A model generated the notes under the pieces. That model worked only from the letters and a program-made list of their open reading frames with translations. It was not told the DNA's origin and ran no database searches. Shown piece by piece: positions 41,720-50,873 of a stretch of DNA of 64,000 nucleotides. Source of the DNA: Nocardia arizonensis (GTDB taxonomy: Bacteria > Actinomycetota > Actinomycetes > Mycobacteriales > Mycobacteriaceae); assembly GCF_001310275.1 (NCBI RefSeq), contig NZ_LGYZ01000123.1:44328-108327 (forward strand). Direction: 5' to 3'. Within the stretch, counting starts at the first letter, position 1; each line of letters starts with the position of its first letter. The position numbers and the translations under genes are program-made.

Positions 41720-42712
41720 TCATCCGACGGGCGTGTTCAGCCCCTTGGCGGCGAGCCACGCCGTCGCCGCCGCCCTCGGCTCGGTCTTGCTCGCGCCCGA
41801 GACGGCCTGGTTGAGCGCGATCAATTCCGCCGTGGTCAATTTCGCGGATACCGCGTCGAGCGCCGCGAGCGCCTTATCGGATTTCTTGGCGGCGTTGAAC
41901 AGCGGTACCACGTTCTGCGCCGGGAAATTGTTCTTCGGATCCTGGAGCACCACCAGGTCGTGCTGCGCGATGGCGGGCGAGGTGGTGAAGACATCGGCCG
42001 CGACGACCTGCCCGTCGACCAGTGCGCGCACGGTGGCGGGACCGCCGCCGTCGGCGATCGGGACGAAGTTGTTCGCCGTGATTTCGAGGCCGTAGTTCTT
42101 CTTCAGGCCGGGCAGTCCGCCCGCTCGCTCCTGGAATTCGGCCGGTGCGCCGAAGGTCACCTCGGCCGAATGCGGGGCCAGATCGGCGATGGTGCGCAGA
42201 TTCCAGCGGTCGGCGGTCGCCTTGGTGACCACGACGGCGTCGGAATCCTGGCCCGGCGCGGGCGTGCCGATAGCCAGTTCCGAACCCAGCGCCGCGCCGA
42301 GTGCGGACACGACATCGGCGCTCGCGGTGGCGGTCGCGTTCTTGTCCAGATATTGCAGCAGGTTGCCGGTGTATTCCGGAATGACGGAGATCGCGCACTG
42401 GCGCAGCGCGGGCACATAGGCCTCGCGACTGCCGATATTCAGTTTGGTGTCGACGGTGAAACCGTTGACCCGCAGCGCTTCCGCGTAGATCTCGGCGATG
42501 GTCTCCGATTCGGGGAAGTTCGCCGATCCGACGACGATGGTGTCGCCCGAACAGTTGCCGCCGGTCGCCAGTGGATCCGAGTCACCGCAGGCGGACAGGA
42601 TCATGGCGGCGGCCAGCGCGGCGGCGGTGACGAGCAGCCGGGTGGCGCGCAGCGCCAAGCGCAGGGCTGAACGCCGGTGCCGGGCGGCATCGGCGTCGAA
42701 CGTGTTCTTCAC
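41720..42712 (-). CDS. Osmolyte ABC transporter substrate-binding lipoprotein
   Basis: 330 aa from a GTG at 42712. Signal sequence with lipobox ILSACGD, then an OpuAC-type binding domain: IVVGSANFPESETIAEIYAE, NIGSREAYVPALRQCAISVIPEYTGNLLQYL, APAEFQERAGGLPGLKKNYG, LQDPKNNFPAQNVVPLF. ProX/OpuCC group, for quaternary amines. First gene of the operon with ATPase and both permeases. Divergent, over 129 bp, from a second binding-protein gene. Confidence 0.9.
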   Translation of the reverse strand: MKNTFDADAARHRRSALRLALRATRLLVTAAALAAAMILSACGDSDPLATGGNCSGDTIVVGSANFPESETIAEIYAEALRVNGFTVDTKLNIGSREAYVPALRQCAISVIPEYTGNLLQYLDKNATATASADVVSALGAALGSELAIGTPAPGQDSDAVVVTKATADRWNLRTIADLAPHSAEVTFGAPAEFQERAGGLPGLKKNYGLEITANNFVPIADGGGPATVRALVDGQVVAADVFTTSPAIAQHDLVVLQDPKNNFPAQNVVPLFNAAKKSDKALAALDAVSAKLTTAELIALNQAVSGASKTEPRAAATAWLAAKGLNTPVG

Positions 42713-42841
42713 GGAGATCCTTCCGCAGTGCGGGCAGTGCGGGCGGTCGCAGCGGCCACCGGTACATTCTGGTTGTCCATACTGCCCGCAAACGAGCCGA
42801 TCCGTCGGCTCTGTCGACTTCCGAGAGTTGGTGTCGTCGGG

Positions 42842-43729
42842 ATGCTGTTGGCCGCGTCGAGGCGGGTGCTGGCCCGGTTTCTGGTGGTCACGGCCGTCTT
42901 CGCGGCCGTATCCTGCGGACGCGACGATACAGGCTCGGCATTCGTTGTCGGCGCGGGCGATTCGGTCGAATCCGGTGTGTTGGCCGAGATTTACGCGGGC
43001 GCGCTCGCCCGCACCGGGCTGCGGGTGTCGGTGCTGTCGCATCTGGGTCGGCGCGCCGACTATCTGACCGCCCTGGACGACGGCCGCGTCGAGTTGGTCG
43101 GCGAGCACAGCGGCGCACTGCTGACCCATCTGGACACCACCGCGAACGCACGCACCCCGCAGCAGGTCACCGCGGCCCTCAACCGCGCGCTGCCGCCGGG
43201 TCTCGTGGTCGCCGATCCCGCCGAATGGACCGATCTGCGGCCCCGGGTCGTGCTGCCGTCCGAGGTCGCGGCCGGGGAGAACGTTCGTTCAGTGGCGCAA
43301 TTGGGACCGCGCTGCCCGGCGTGGCGGGCCGCCGCGGCGCCGGTGCCGGATGTGCTGCCCGCGGCCTCGCCCGCGCGCGTCGCCGGATGCGATTTCGCGG
43401 GCATCCGCCCGCTGCCCGATCCGGCCGTCCTGCGAGATGCCCTGGTGGCCGGGGAATTCCAGGCCGGACTGCTGGAAGGACCGCCTGCGCTGGCCCCCGG
43501 CTCCGACGCCGGACTCACGGTGCTGACCGACGAGGATTACGCGCTGCCCGCGCAGAACGTGGTGCCGCTGTTCCGCAAGGGCGTCCTGGACGAGCGGCGG
43601 GTCGAGAAGTTGAACTACGTCGCGGGCGAACTCACCACCGACGATCTGGTCGACCTGATCCTGCGCGTGCGCGCCGGGGCCTCGGCCGCCCAGGTGGCCC
43701 GCCTCTGGCTCGACGCTCACGCCCTCTGA
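42842..43729 (+). CDS. Second OpuAC-type substrate-binding lipoprotein, divergent
   Basis: 295 aa from the ATG at 42842; open frame reaches 42677. Lipobox FAAVSCG follows a signal helix (VLARFLVVTAVFAAV). The domain is a diverged version of the operon's own binding protein: GAGDSVESGVLAEIYAGALA, RADYLTALDDGRVELVGEHSG, LTDEDYALPAQNVVPLFRKG. No permease or ATPase follows it, so it probably feeds the same transporter with another ligand or acts as a sensor. Its Arg/Ala-rich middle is shorter than in its neighbour. Confidence 0.82.
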   Translation: MLLAASRRVLARFLVVTAVFAAVSCGRDDTGSAFVVGAGDSVESGVLAEIYAGALARTGLRVSVLSHLGRRADYLTALDDGRVELVGEHSGALLTHLDTTANARTPQQVTAALNRALPPGLVVADPAEWTDLRPRVVLPSEVAAGENVRSVAQLGPRCPAWRAAAAPVPDVLPAASPARVAGCDFAGIRPLPDPAVLRDALVAGEFQAGLLEGPPALAPGSDAGLTVLTDEDYALPAQNVVPLFRKGVLDERRVEKLNYVAGELTTDDLVDLILRVRAGASAAQVARLWLDAHAL

Positions 43730-43882
43730 ACCCGTCACGTCCCCCGAATCCGCCGTTCGGTAGTGCCCCGGAGTCCCGTCGCGTCTCGATCCGGTTATCG
43801 CCGTGCCCGCTGTCCGGTGTCGGTGATCACAGACGCGGGTCGGTCGGTGCTCGGCACTTGTCCGCGCATTGCTCCGGGTCGT

Positions 43883-43900
43883 ATATTCCGTGCGGAGTAT
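43883..43900. promoter_or_regulatory. Near-palindrome upstream of the PadR gene
   Basis: ATATTCCG-TG-CGGAGTAT, 7 of 8 positions symmetric, about 92 bp before the PadR start at 43992. Candidate operator for PadR and the exporter downstream. The rest of the 262 bp gap (43730-43991) has no gene. Confidence 0.4.
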
Positions 43901-43991
43901 TTCTGTTGGAATAGGCCGAACCGGGACCCGCTGGGTACGGGCGCGGCGTGCGTGCGCGTGAGCGTGCGACCGACGATCGAGAGGTGTCGAC

Positions 43992-44687
43992 ATGGGGCAG
44001 CGGGGACGTCCGCAGGTGACCGCGCTCGCGGTGGCCGTGCTGGCGCTACTCGCCGAGCGGCCCATGCACCCCTACGAGATGTACCAATTGCTGATCAGCC
44101 GAGGTGAGGACCTGCTGGTCAAGGTCAGGCCGGGGTCGCTCTACCACACGGTGGCGCGGTTGGCCGATCAGGAACTGGTGCGCGCCGATGGGGTGGACCG
44201 CGCGGGCAACCGGCCCGAGCGCACCATCTATCGCATCACCGAACGTGGACACCAGACCTTGCGGGCCAGGGTCGCCGACGCCCTGCGATTCCCGCACGCC
44301 GAATACCCGATGTTTCCGCTGGCGCTGGCCGAGGCGCACAATCTGCCCCGCGACGAGGTACTCGCCCTGCTGCGGGAACGGCTGCGCTGCCTGGAAGCCG
44401 ATATCGACGATCTCGGCCGGATGGCCGAATGGGCGAGCACCCATATGGTGCCGCGCCGCTACTGGGCCGTGGTCCCGTATCTGCGCGCGACGATCGGTTC
44501 CGAAGTGACCTGGATCAAGGGTTTCCTGGCCGAACTGGAGAGCGGCGAGATCGAATGGGAGGAGTTCGATCCCGTCACCGGCGTCAGGGTCGCCGGGCCG
44601 GAACATCCTTGGGCCGAAGGCGAACTCGCCGATCGCCCGCCCGCCCCGCGGCGAACCGCGGCGCATCGTGACCTGTCGGCACGATGA
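43992..44687 (+). CDS. PadR-family transcriptional regulator
   Basis: 231 aa, gagagg ribosome site upstream. Winged helix of the PadR type: ALAVAVLALLAERPMHPYEM, LVKVRPGSLYHTVARLADQE, RTIYRITERGHQTL. A C-terminal helical dimerisation region (LRERLRCLEADIDDLG) and a long acidic tail follow. PadR proteins are repressors that release DNA on binding phenolics or drugs. The DHA2 exporter gene starts 81 bp downstream on the same strand, so the pair looks like a self-regulated efflux unit. Confidence 0.9.
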   Translation: MGQRGRPQVTALAVAVLALLAERPMHPYEMYQLLISRGEDLLVKVRPGSLYHTVARLADQELVRADGVDRAGNRPERTIYRITERGHQTLRARVADALRFPHAEYPMFPLALAEAHNLPRDEVLALLRERLRCLEADIDDLGRMAEWASTHMVPRRYWAVVPYLRATIGSEVTWIKGFLAELESGEIEWEEFDPVTGVRVAGPEHPWAEGELADRPPAPRRTAAHRDLSAR

Positions 44688-44768
44688 CCCCCTCGTCCCC
44701 GACCGGTCGGCGGAACCTCGAAATCCGCCGGCCTCGAACGCGGAGTTTCCGAGTTAGGAACGAAATCA

Positions 44769-46247
44769 ATGCCCACCCAACGCAATCCGTGGCCCGCGCT
44801 CATAGCGCTGGTCGTCGGCTTCTTCATGATCCTGCTGGACATGACGATCGTCGCCGTCGCCAATCCGGCGATCATGGAGGATCTGCGAGCCGATATCTCC
44901 AATGTCATCTGGGTCACCAGCGCCTACCTGCTGACCTACGCGGTGCCGCTGCTGGTCACCGGCAGGCTCGGTGATCGGTTCGGACCCAAGAACATCTACC
45001 TCGGCGGCCTTGCCGTGTTCACCCTCGCCTCGCTGTGGTGCGGGCTGTCCGGCAGCATCGAGACGCTCATCGCGGCGCGCGCCGTGCAGGGCCTCGGCGC
45101 GGCGCTGATGACACCGCAGACCATGGCGGTCATCACCCGCACGTTCCCGCCGGACAAGCGCGGCGCGGCGATGGGCCTGTGGGGCGGCGTCGCCGGTCTG
45201 GCCACACTGATCGGCCCGATCCTGGGCGGTGTCCTGGTCGACGGACTCGGCTGGCAGTGGATCTTCTTCGTCAACATCCCGGTCGGCATCGTGGCCTTCG
45301 GACTGGCGATGTGGCTGGTGCCCTCGCTGCCGACCCACGAGCACAAGTTCGACATCGTGGGCGTCGTGCTCAGCGGCGTCGGCTTGTTCCTGCTGGTCTT
45401 CGGCATTCAGGAGGGCAATACCTACGACTGGTCGGCGCGCATCTGGCTGATGATCGCCGCGGGCCTGGTGGTATTGGCGATCTTCGTTTGGAACCAGAGC
45501 CGCAATACCGGTGAGCCGCTGGTGCCCCTGGGTCTGTTCGGCGACCGCAACTTCTCGATGTCGAATCTCGCCATCGCGGCCATGGGCGCCGCGGTCACCT
45601 CGCTCATGGTGCCCGTCTACTTCTATCTCCAAGCGGTGCGGGAGATGTCGCCCACCAGGTCGGCGCTGGTCTTCGCGCCGATGGCCATCGTGACCGGGCT
45701 CTTCGCCCCGTTCGTCGGCAAATTCTCCGACCGGCTGCATCCGCGGCTGGTGCCGACGGTGGGCTTCACCCTGTTCGCCGCTTCGGTGTTCTGGTTCTCC
45801 GCGGTGATGAAGCCGGACTCCTCGATCGCCTGGTTCCTGATCGCGGGCGCCGTCGCGGGTTTGGCGAACTCCTGCATCTGGGCGCCGCTGGCCTCGACCG
45901 CGACCCACAACCTGCCGGTGCAGCAGGCGGGCGCGGGCGCCGGAATCTACAACACCACCCGCCAGGTGGGTTCGGTGCTCGGCAGCGCGGCGATCAGCGC
46001 ACTGATCGCGGCGCGGATGAGCGCGAACGGCCTGCCCGGCGGCGGTTTCGGCGAGGCGGGCGGGCGCGGTCCGATACCGGAGTTCGTCAAGGACTCGTTC
46101 AGCACCGCGCTTGCCCAGTCCATGCTGCTGCCCGCGGGCATCCTGCTGATCGGCGTGGTCGCCTCGGCGCTGTTCATCCGCTTTGCCGAGCCGGGTGAGG
46201 ATCCGGCCGCGGGGCAGCGGGCCGAGGCCGACACCGTCGCGGCCTGA
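44769..46247 (+). CDS. DHA2-family MFS drug exporter
   Basis: 492 aa, 14 predicted transmembrane helices (EmrB/QacA group). Motifs: D1-like LLDMTIVAVANPAIM, motif A LVTGRLGDRFGPKNIYL, motif B AARAVQGLGAALMTPQ, antiporter motif C GLATLIGPILGGVLVD. Proton-driven export of cationic or lipophilic drugs is expected; the actual substrate is unknown. aggaacg ribosome site. It follows the PadR regulator and ends before a strong terminator. Confidence 0.92.
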   Translation: MPTQRNPWPALIALVVGFFMILLDMTIVAVANPAIMEDLRADISNVIWVTSAYLLTYAVPLLVTGRLGDRFGPKNIYLGGLAVFTLASLWCGLSGSIETLIAARAVQGLGAALMTPQTMAVITRTFPPDKRGAAMGLWGGVAGLATLIGPILGGVLVDGLGWQWIFFVNIPVGIVAFGLAMWLVPSLPTHEHKFDIVGVVLSGVGLFLLVFGIQEGNTYDWSARIWLMIAAGLVVLAIFVWNQSRNTGEPLVPLGLFGDRNFSMSNLAIAAMGAAVTSLMVPVYFYLQAVREMSPTRSALVFAPMAIVTGLFAPFVGKFSDRLHPRLVPTVGFTLFAASVFWFSAVMKPDSSIAWFLIAGAVAGLANSCIWAPLASTATHNLPVQQAGAGAGIYNTTRQVGSVLGSAAISALIAARMSANGLPGGGFGEAGGRGPIPEFVKDSFSTALAQSMLLPAGILLIGVVASALFIRFAEPGEDPAAGQRAEADTVAA

Positions 46248-46260
46248 TCGTCTCGACCGT

Positions 46261-46292
46261 CGTGCGCCCCGCGAATCGTCGCGGGGCGCACG
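46261..46292. terminator. Terminator between the MFS exporter and the molybdoenzyme gene
   Basis: Perfect 14-bp stem CGTGCGCCCCGCGA / TCGCGGGGCGCACG, loop atcg, between convergent genes. Confidence 0.8.
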
Positions 46293-46299
46293 CGCGCGT

Positions 46300-47889
46300 T
46301 CAGGCGACCTGCACGGTGACCGACGGATAACCGGTCGCGCCGTCGGGAACCACATCGCGGTACGCCGAGGTCTGGACCCGGCCCGCGCCATCGGTGGCCC
46401 TGGCGCGGATCGTGTGCGCGCCCGGTGTCGCGTTCCACTCGTAGACCCACTGCCGCCACGTGTCCACCGACTGCTCGGCCGACAGCCGCGCCTGCTGCCA
46501 CGGACCGTCGTCGACCTGCACCTCCACCGCGGCGATTCCCACATGCTGCGCCCAGGCCACACCCGCGACCGCGGTCTTGCCGGACGAGACCCGGCCGCGC
46601 GCCCGCGGCGTGTCGATGCGGGTTCCGGTCTTGATCGGCCCCTGCGCCGACCAGCCGCGCCGCGTCCAGTAGGCCGTGGCCCGGTCGAATCGCGTGACCT
46701 CCATCTCGGTAACCCATTTGGTGGCCGAGACGTAGCCGTAGAGTCCGGGTACGACCAAACGCGCCGGATATCCGTGCGAGACCGGCAGCGGTTCACCGTT
46801 CATACCGATGGCGAGCAGGGCGTCGCGGCCGTCGGTGAGCGCCGCCAGCGGACTGCCTGCGGTCCAGCCGTCCTTGCTGGTTGACAGCACCATGTCGGCG
46901 TCGGCATGCGGGCCCGCCTCGGCGAGCAGTTCATCGAGGCGGTAGCCGCGCCACAGCGCGTTGCCGATGAGGTCGCCGCCCACCGGATTCGAGACGCAGG
47001 TCAGGGTCATCAGCTTCTCCACCGCCTGCCGCGCGGCGAGATCCTCCCAGCGCAACACTATTTCGCGATCGACCATGCCGTGGATGCGCAGCGACCAGTC
47101 CTCGATGGACACCTGCGGCACGATGAGCGCGGTGTCGATGCGGTAGAAGTCCTCGGAGGGCGTGAGGTACGGGGTGAGTCCGGGGATACGAAGGTCCGCC
47201 TCGGGGGCGAGCGCGACCGGTGGACCGCCGGGCGCGGGCAGCCGCACGGCGGCCCGTTCGCCCGAGACGTCGGCCCGCCGCGCGCCGACGAGGCTGCCGC
47301 CGACGCCGGTGAGTACGGCGAGTCCGCCGGTGAGCGCCAGTCCGCGCAGGACCTCCCGCCGCTGCGGACGTGCGGGCGCGTCGGGTGCGGGGGTGGCGTC
47401 CGGCCGTGCCGAGGTGACCTGCGAAGCGCTCGAATCCGGCCCCGGCGCGCCCGTCGAAGCCGCGACGGCGGCATCGATGCGGCGCGTGAGCAGCCGCAGC
47501 ACGTAGACGCCCGCCGCGACCCCGAGCAATGTCGGCAGCGCGCCCGATACCCCGTACCGGCCGAGCGCGATCACCGATGTCACGGCGCCGAATATCGCCA
47601 ACAGGATCGAACCGGCCGGGCGCGACGTGCGTTCGATCGCCCCCGCGACGGCCGCGGACAGCACCGCGACCACCCCGGCGCACACGTAGAGCACGGACTT
47701 GTCGGAGGTGCCGAAGGTGCGGATCGCCCATTCGCGCACCCCGTCCGGGGTGTGGTCGACCGCCATCGAGCCGAGCACCTGCATGGGTGTGGTCTCGGAG
47801 CCGGTGAACACCGCCACGACCTCCGCGACCCCGAGCGCGAGCCCGGCCGAGACGATGCCCGCCGCCACCCGAAACCGCTGTTCAGCCAT
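46300..47889 (-). CDS. Membrane-anchored sulfite-oxidase-fold molybdoenzyme (Rv0218-like)
   Basis: 529 aa. Residues 1-135 hold about four transmembrane helices (VAAGIVSAGLALGVAEVVAVF; VLYVCAGVVAVLSAAVAGAI; SILLAIFGAVTSVIALGRYG), then a linker. The oxidoreductase molybdopterin domain contains the molybdenum-binding cysteine in LMTLTCVSNPVGGDLIGN, GYPARLVVPGLYGYVSATKWV, and a C-terminal Mo-co dimerisation domain (GVAWAQHVGIAAVEVQVDDG). The large extracellular domain and R-rich linker imply export across the membrane. Substrate unknown. TACGCT 6 nt before the ATG supports the start. Confidence 0.9.
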   Translation of the reverse strand: MAEQRFRVAAGIVSAGLALGVAEVVAVFTGSETTPMQVLGSMAVDHTPDGVREWAIRTFGTSDKSVLYVCAGVVAVLSAAVAGAIERTSRPAGSILLAIFGAVTSVIALGRYGVSGALPTLLGVAAGVYVLRLLTRRIDAAVAASTGAPGPDSSASQVTSARPDATPAPDAPARPQRREVLRGLALTGGLAVLTGVGGSLVGARRADVSGERAAVRLPAPGGPPVALAPEADLRIPGLTPYLTPSEDFYRIDTALIVPQVSIEDWSLRIHGMVDREIVLRWEDLAARQAVEKLMTLTCVSNPVGGDLIGNALWRGYRLDELLAEAGPHADADMVLSTSKDGWTAGSPLAALTDGRDALLAIGMNGEPLPVSHGYPARLVVPGLYGYVSATKWVTEMEVTRFDRATAYWTRRGWSAQGPIKTGTRIDTPRARGRVSSGKTAVAGVAWAQHVGIAAVEVQVDDGPWQQARLSAEQSVDTWRQWVYEWNATPGAHTIRARATDGAGRVQTSAYRDVVPDGATGYPSVTVQVA

Positions 47890-47895
47890 GAGCCG

Positions 47896-47901
47896 AGCGT
47901 A
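47896..47901 (-). promoter_or_regulatory. -10 box (TACGCT), leaderless start of the molybdoenzyme gene
   Basis: Minus-strand TACGCT, 6 nt, then ATG at 47889. Confidence 0.5.
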
Positions 47902-47957
47902 CTGCGGCGCGGGCCCGGGTAACGGTGACGATTCCCTGACATCGCCACCGGAGACGG

Positions 47958-47998
47958 CGAAGGCGCCGACGGGGACGAATCCACCGGCGGCGCCTTCG
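47958..47998 (-). terminator. Hairpin after the acyl-CoA synthetase gene
   Basis: Perfect 11-bp stem CGAAGGCGCCG / CGGCGCCTTCG with a 19-nt loop, 10 bp past the stop of the gene at 48008-49798. Confidence 0.6.
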
Positions 47999-48007
47999 AT
48001 TTCGCGA

Positions 48008-49798
48008 TCAGCTGTAGATCTTCTCCACCTCGGCGGCGTACTGCTTCATGACCACCGCGCGCTTGAGTGACATCTTCGGGGTCAATTCGCCGGTCTCCTG
48101 GGTCCAGTCGACGGGCAGGATGCGGATCTTCTTGATGGCCTCGGCATGGGAGACCTTCTTGTTGGTCTCCGCCACGGCGGCGTCGATCTCGGCGACGAGA
48201 TGCTTGTTCCCGATCAGGGTCTCGATCGGGGTGTCGGCGGGCAGACCGTTGCGCTCCTTCCAGCCCGGCAGCGCCTCCGGGTCGAGGGTGATGAGCGCGC
48301 CGACGAAGGGCTGCCCGTCGCCGACCACCATGACCTGGCTGATCAGCGGATGCGCCCGCAGCGAGTCCTCGAGCAGCGCGGGGGAGACGTTCTTGCCGCC
48401 CGCGGTGACGATGATCTCCTTCTTGCGGCCGGTGATGGTGACGAAGCCGTCGGCGTCGATGGCGCCGAGATCGCCGGTCTTGAACCAGCCGTCGGCGAAG
48501 GCGTCCTCGGTCGCCTCGGCATTGCCCCAGTAGCCGTTGAAGATGACCGATCCGTGCAGCAGCAGCTCGCCGTCCTCGGCGATCTTGACCGCGTGGCCCT
48601 CGATCGGGCGCCCGACCGAGCCGACCCGCAGGTGCTCCGGGGTGTTCACGGTGACGGCGGCGGTGGATTCGGTCAGGCCGTAGCCCTCGTAGATGGTGAC
48701 GCCGACGCCGCGGAAGAAGTGGCCGAGCCGCGCGCCGAGCGGACCGCCGCCGGAGACCGCCGCCTCGCACTGACCGCCGAGGGCGACCCGGAGCTTGCTG
48801 TAGACCAGCTTGTCGAACAGGCCGTGCTTGAGCTTGAGCACCAGGCCGGGACCGCCGTTGTCGAGCGATTCGCTCCACGCGATCGCGGTGGCCGCGGCGG
48901 CGTCGAAGATCTTGCCCTTGCCGCCGTCGTGTGCCTTCTGCTTGGCGCTGTTGAACACCTTCTCGAATACGCGCGGCACGGCGAGAATGAAGTGCGGCCG
49001 GTAGCTGCCGAACTGGTCGACCAGGGTGCTCCAGTCCGAACTGAAGGCCACGATGACCTTGGCGTCGAAGGCGGCCAGGGTGACCGCGCGGGCGAAGACG
49101 TGCGCCAGCGGCAGGAACATCAGCGTCTTCTTGCCCTCGGCCACGTAATCGCCGAGGGCGATGCGGTCCGAGCGGGATTCGGCGTAGAGGTTGGCGTGCG
49201 TGAGCATCACGCCCTTGGGGCGGCCGGTGGTGCCCGAGGTGTAGATGAGGGTCGCGGGCGACTTGGCGACGACCTGTGCGCGGCGCTCGTACACCACGCT
49301 GTCGTCCAGTTCGGCGCCGCGCCCGATCAGGGTCTCGATCGCGCCCTTGTCGATCTGGAGGGTCTCGGCGAGATCCGGCAGCGCGCCCGCCTCGATCTCG
49401 TCGATGGTGGCGCGGTGCTTGTCGTTGTCGAGGACGAGCAGCTTGGTCGCCGAGTCCTGGAGGATCCACTTGGCCTGCTCGGCCGCGGAGCTGTCGTAGA
49501 TGGCCACGGTGCAGCCCCCCGCCGCCCAGATGGCGAAGTCGAGCACGACCCATTCGTAGCGGGTCGGGGCCATGATGGCGACGCGGTCGCCGAGTTCGAT
49601 GCCGGCCGCGACCAGGCCCTTGGCCACACCGGTCACGGTCTTCGCGAACTCCGCGGCCGTGACGTTCTTCCAACCGTCCCCGTCCGCCAGGTTGAACATC
49701 ACCGCGTTCGGCGACTGTTCGGCGTGCTTGAAGACGTTGTCGGAATTGTTCGCGTCTTCCGGGATGGTGTAGGAAGCCGGAACTTCGAACTCGCGCAT
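48008..49798 (-). CDS. Long-chain acyl-CoA synthetase, FadD15-like
   Basis: 596 aa from the ATG at 49798 (MREFEVPASYTIPEDA), gaaggg ribosome site. Group with AMP-forming long-chain synthetases (M. tuberculosis FadD15 type): P-loop YTSGTTGRPKGVMLTH, LPLAHVFARAVTLAAFD, YEGYGLTESTAAVTVN, GWFKTGDLGAIDADGFV, and the C-terminal MSLKRAVVMKQY. It activates fatty acids to CoA thioesters. A TTACT-cgcc-AGTAA inverted repeat 20 bp upstream suggests control by a TetR-type lipid regulator. It lies 133 bp after the mymA-like operon and may serve it. Confidence 0.92.
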   Translation of the reverse strand: MREFEVPASYTIPEDANNSDNVFKHAEQSPNAVMFNLADGDGWKNVTAAEFAKTVTGVAKGLVAAGIELGDRVAIMAPTRYEWVVLDFAIWAAGGCTVAIYDSSAAEQAKWILQDSATKLLVLDNDKHRATIDEIEAGALPDLAETLQIDKGAIETLIGRGAELDDSVVYERRAQVVAKSPATLIYTSGTTGRPKGVMLTHANLYAESRSDRIALGDYVAEGKKTLMFLPLAHVFARAVTLAAFDAKVIVAFSSDWSTLVDQFGSYRPHFILAVPRVFEKVFNSAKQKAHDGGKGKIFDAAAATAIAWSESLDNGGPGLVLKLKHGLFDKLVYSKLRVALGGQCEAAVSGGGPLGARLGHFFRGVGVTIYEGYGLTESTAAVTVNTPEHLRVGSVGRPIEGHAVKIAEDGELLLHGSVIFNGYWGNAEATEDAFADGWFKTGDLGAIDADGFVTITGRKKEIIVTAGGKNVSPALLEDSLRAHPLISQVMVVGDGQPFVGALITLDPEALPGWKERNGLPADTPIETLIGNKHLVAEIDAAVAETNKKVSHAEAIKKIRILPVDWTQETGELTPKMSLKRAVVMKQYAAEVEKIYS

Positions 49799-49817
49799 CA
49801 CTGCCCTTCCACGTGGT

Positions 49818-49831
49818 TTACTCGCCAGTAA
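49818..49831. promoter_or_regulatory. Inverted repeat TTACT-cgcc-AGTAA before the acyl-CoA synthetase gene
   Basis: Perfect 5+5 palindrome with 4-nt centre, 20 bp before the ATG at 49798, within an AT-richer stretch. It has the form of a TetR-family operator. Confidence 0.5.
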
Positions 49832-49931
49832 TTTACGACACGTCAGCACGCGCCGTCTCGTCGACCACCGGAAAATTGTCCGAATCCCGGTTCTGGGGCG
49901 GGGCGGCCCGCCGGTGGAGACTGCCTGGTAC

Positions 49932-50870
49932 TCATCCTAGGTCCCGGGTTGATGCCGGCAGCACCGCTTCGCGCAGGAAGCCTGCCATATCCCGCAGCTC
50001 GGCCGCCGCCGGGCCGATCAGCCCGGCCTGCAATTGGGCGACGTGCCAGAGTCCGCGCGTCTCGCTGAACCGCACCCGCACGCCCGCGGCGCGCAGTGCC
50101 GCGACCAGCTCCACGCACTGTTCGTGCAGCAGTTCGCCGACATCGGCATGGACGTAGACGGGCGGAAGGCCGTGCAGTACGCCGCGCAACGGGGCGTAGC
50201 CCGGGTGGTCGCGGTCGCCGTCGCCGAGGTAGGCCGCGGCGCAGGCGCGCGACCACAGCGTGTTGATCACCAGATCGCGCTGCCGAGTCGGCACGGCGTT
50301 CGGATCGGTCCACGGCGCGATCAACCCGAGCGCGGCGGGCGTGTGTCCGTGCTCGGCGACGAGCCGCTGCGCGGTGGCCAGCGACAGACCGCCGCCCGCG
50401 GAGTCGCCCGCGATGGCGATGCGGTCGGGACGGTAGCCCAACTCGCGGACGAGGGCGAGGAAGGCGGATTCGGCGTCGTCCAGTGCGGCCGGGAAGGGAT
50501 GTTCCGGCGCGAGACGGTAGTCGAGCAGGTACACCGCGCAGCCGGTGACGTGCGCGAGGGTGGCCGCCAGCGAGCGGTGGGTGGCCATCGACCCGACGGC
50601 GTACCCGCCGCCGTGCAGATAGAGCACGGCGGCGGTGTCCGACGGTGACCGGTCCGGCTGCCCGTTCACCGGCCCGGTCAGGCGTTCGGCGGGACGGCCG
50701 GCCAGCCGCAGCGGGTGTACGGTCGTGCCCGATGGCATCGGCTGGGCCCGGGACATGGCGTCCATCAGCGCCCGCTGCGTGCGAAACGGCAGCCGGGCGT
50801 GCAGCATCACACGGAAGGCAGGCCCCAGCGCGGCTCGGGCCAGCGGCAGGGGAATGTCGAACTCGCGCAT
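49932..50870 (-). CDS. HSL-type alpha/beta hydrolase, LipR-like
   Basis: 312 aa. Hormone-sensitive-lipase family esterase: oxyanion motif YLHGGGYAVGS (HGGG at 86-89), nucleophile AGDSAGGG (Ser157), LDYRLAPEHPFPAALDD, catalytic Asp in VYVHADVGE and His in RGLWHVAQL. Third gene of an operon with a flavin monooxygenase and a short-chain dehydrogenase; the start lies 3 bp after the dehydrogenase stop. In M. tuberculosis the equivalent mymA-lipR-sadH set affects mycolic acid composition under acid stress. Confidence 0.88.
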   Translation of the reverse strand: MREFDIPLPLARAALGPAFRVMLHARLPFRTQRALMDAMSRAQPMPSGTTVHPLRLAGRPAERLTGPVNGQPDRSPSDTAAVLYLHGGGYAVGSMATHRSLAATLAHVTGCAVYLLDYRLAPEHPFPAALDDAESAFLALVRELGYRPDRIAIAGDSAGGGLSLATAQRLVAEHGHTPAALGLIAPWTDPNAVPTRQRDLVINTLWSRACAAAYLGDGDRDHPGYAPLRGVLHGLPPVYVHADVGELLHEQCVELVAALRAAGVRVRFSETRGLWHVAQLQAGLIGPAAAELRDMAGFLREAVLPASTRDLG

Positions 50871-50873
50871 GGA

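Noticed and set aside
42725..42743. Short direct repeat gcagtgcgg x2 between the two osmolyte-binding genes
   Set aside because: Too short and GC-rich to separate from chance in this genome; not symmetric.
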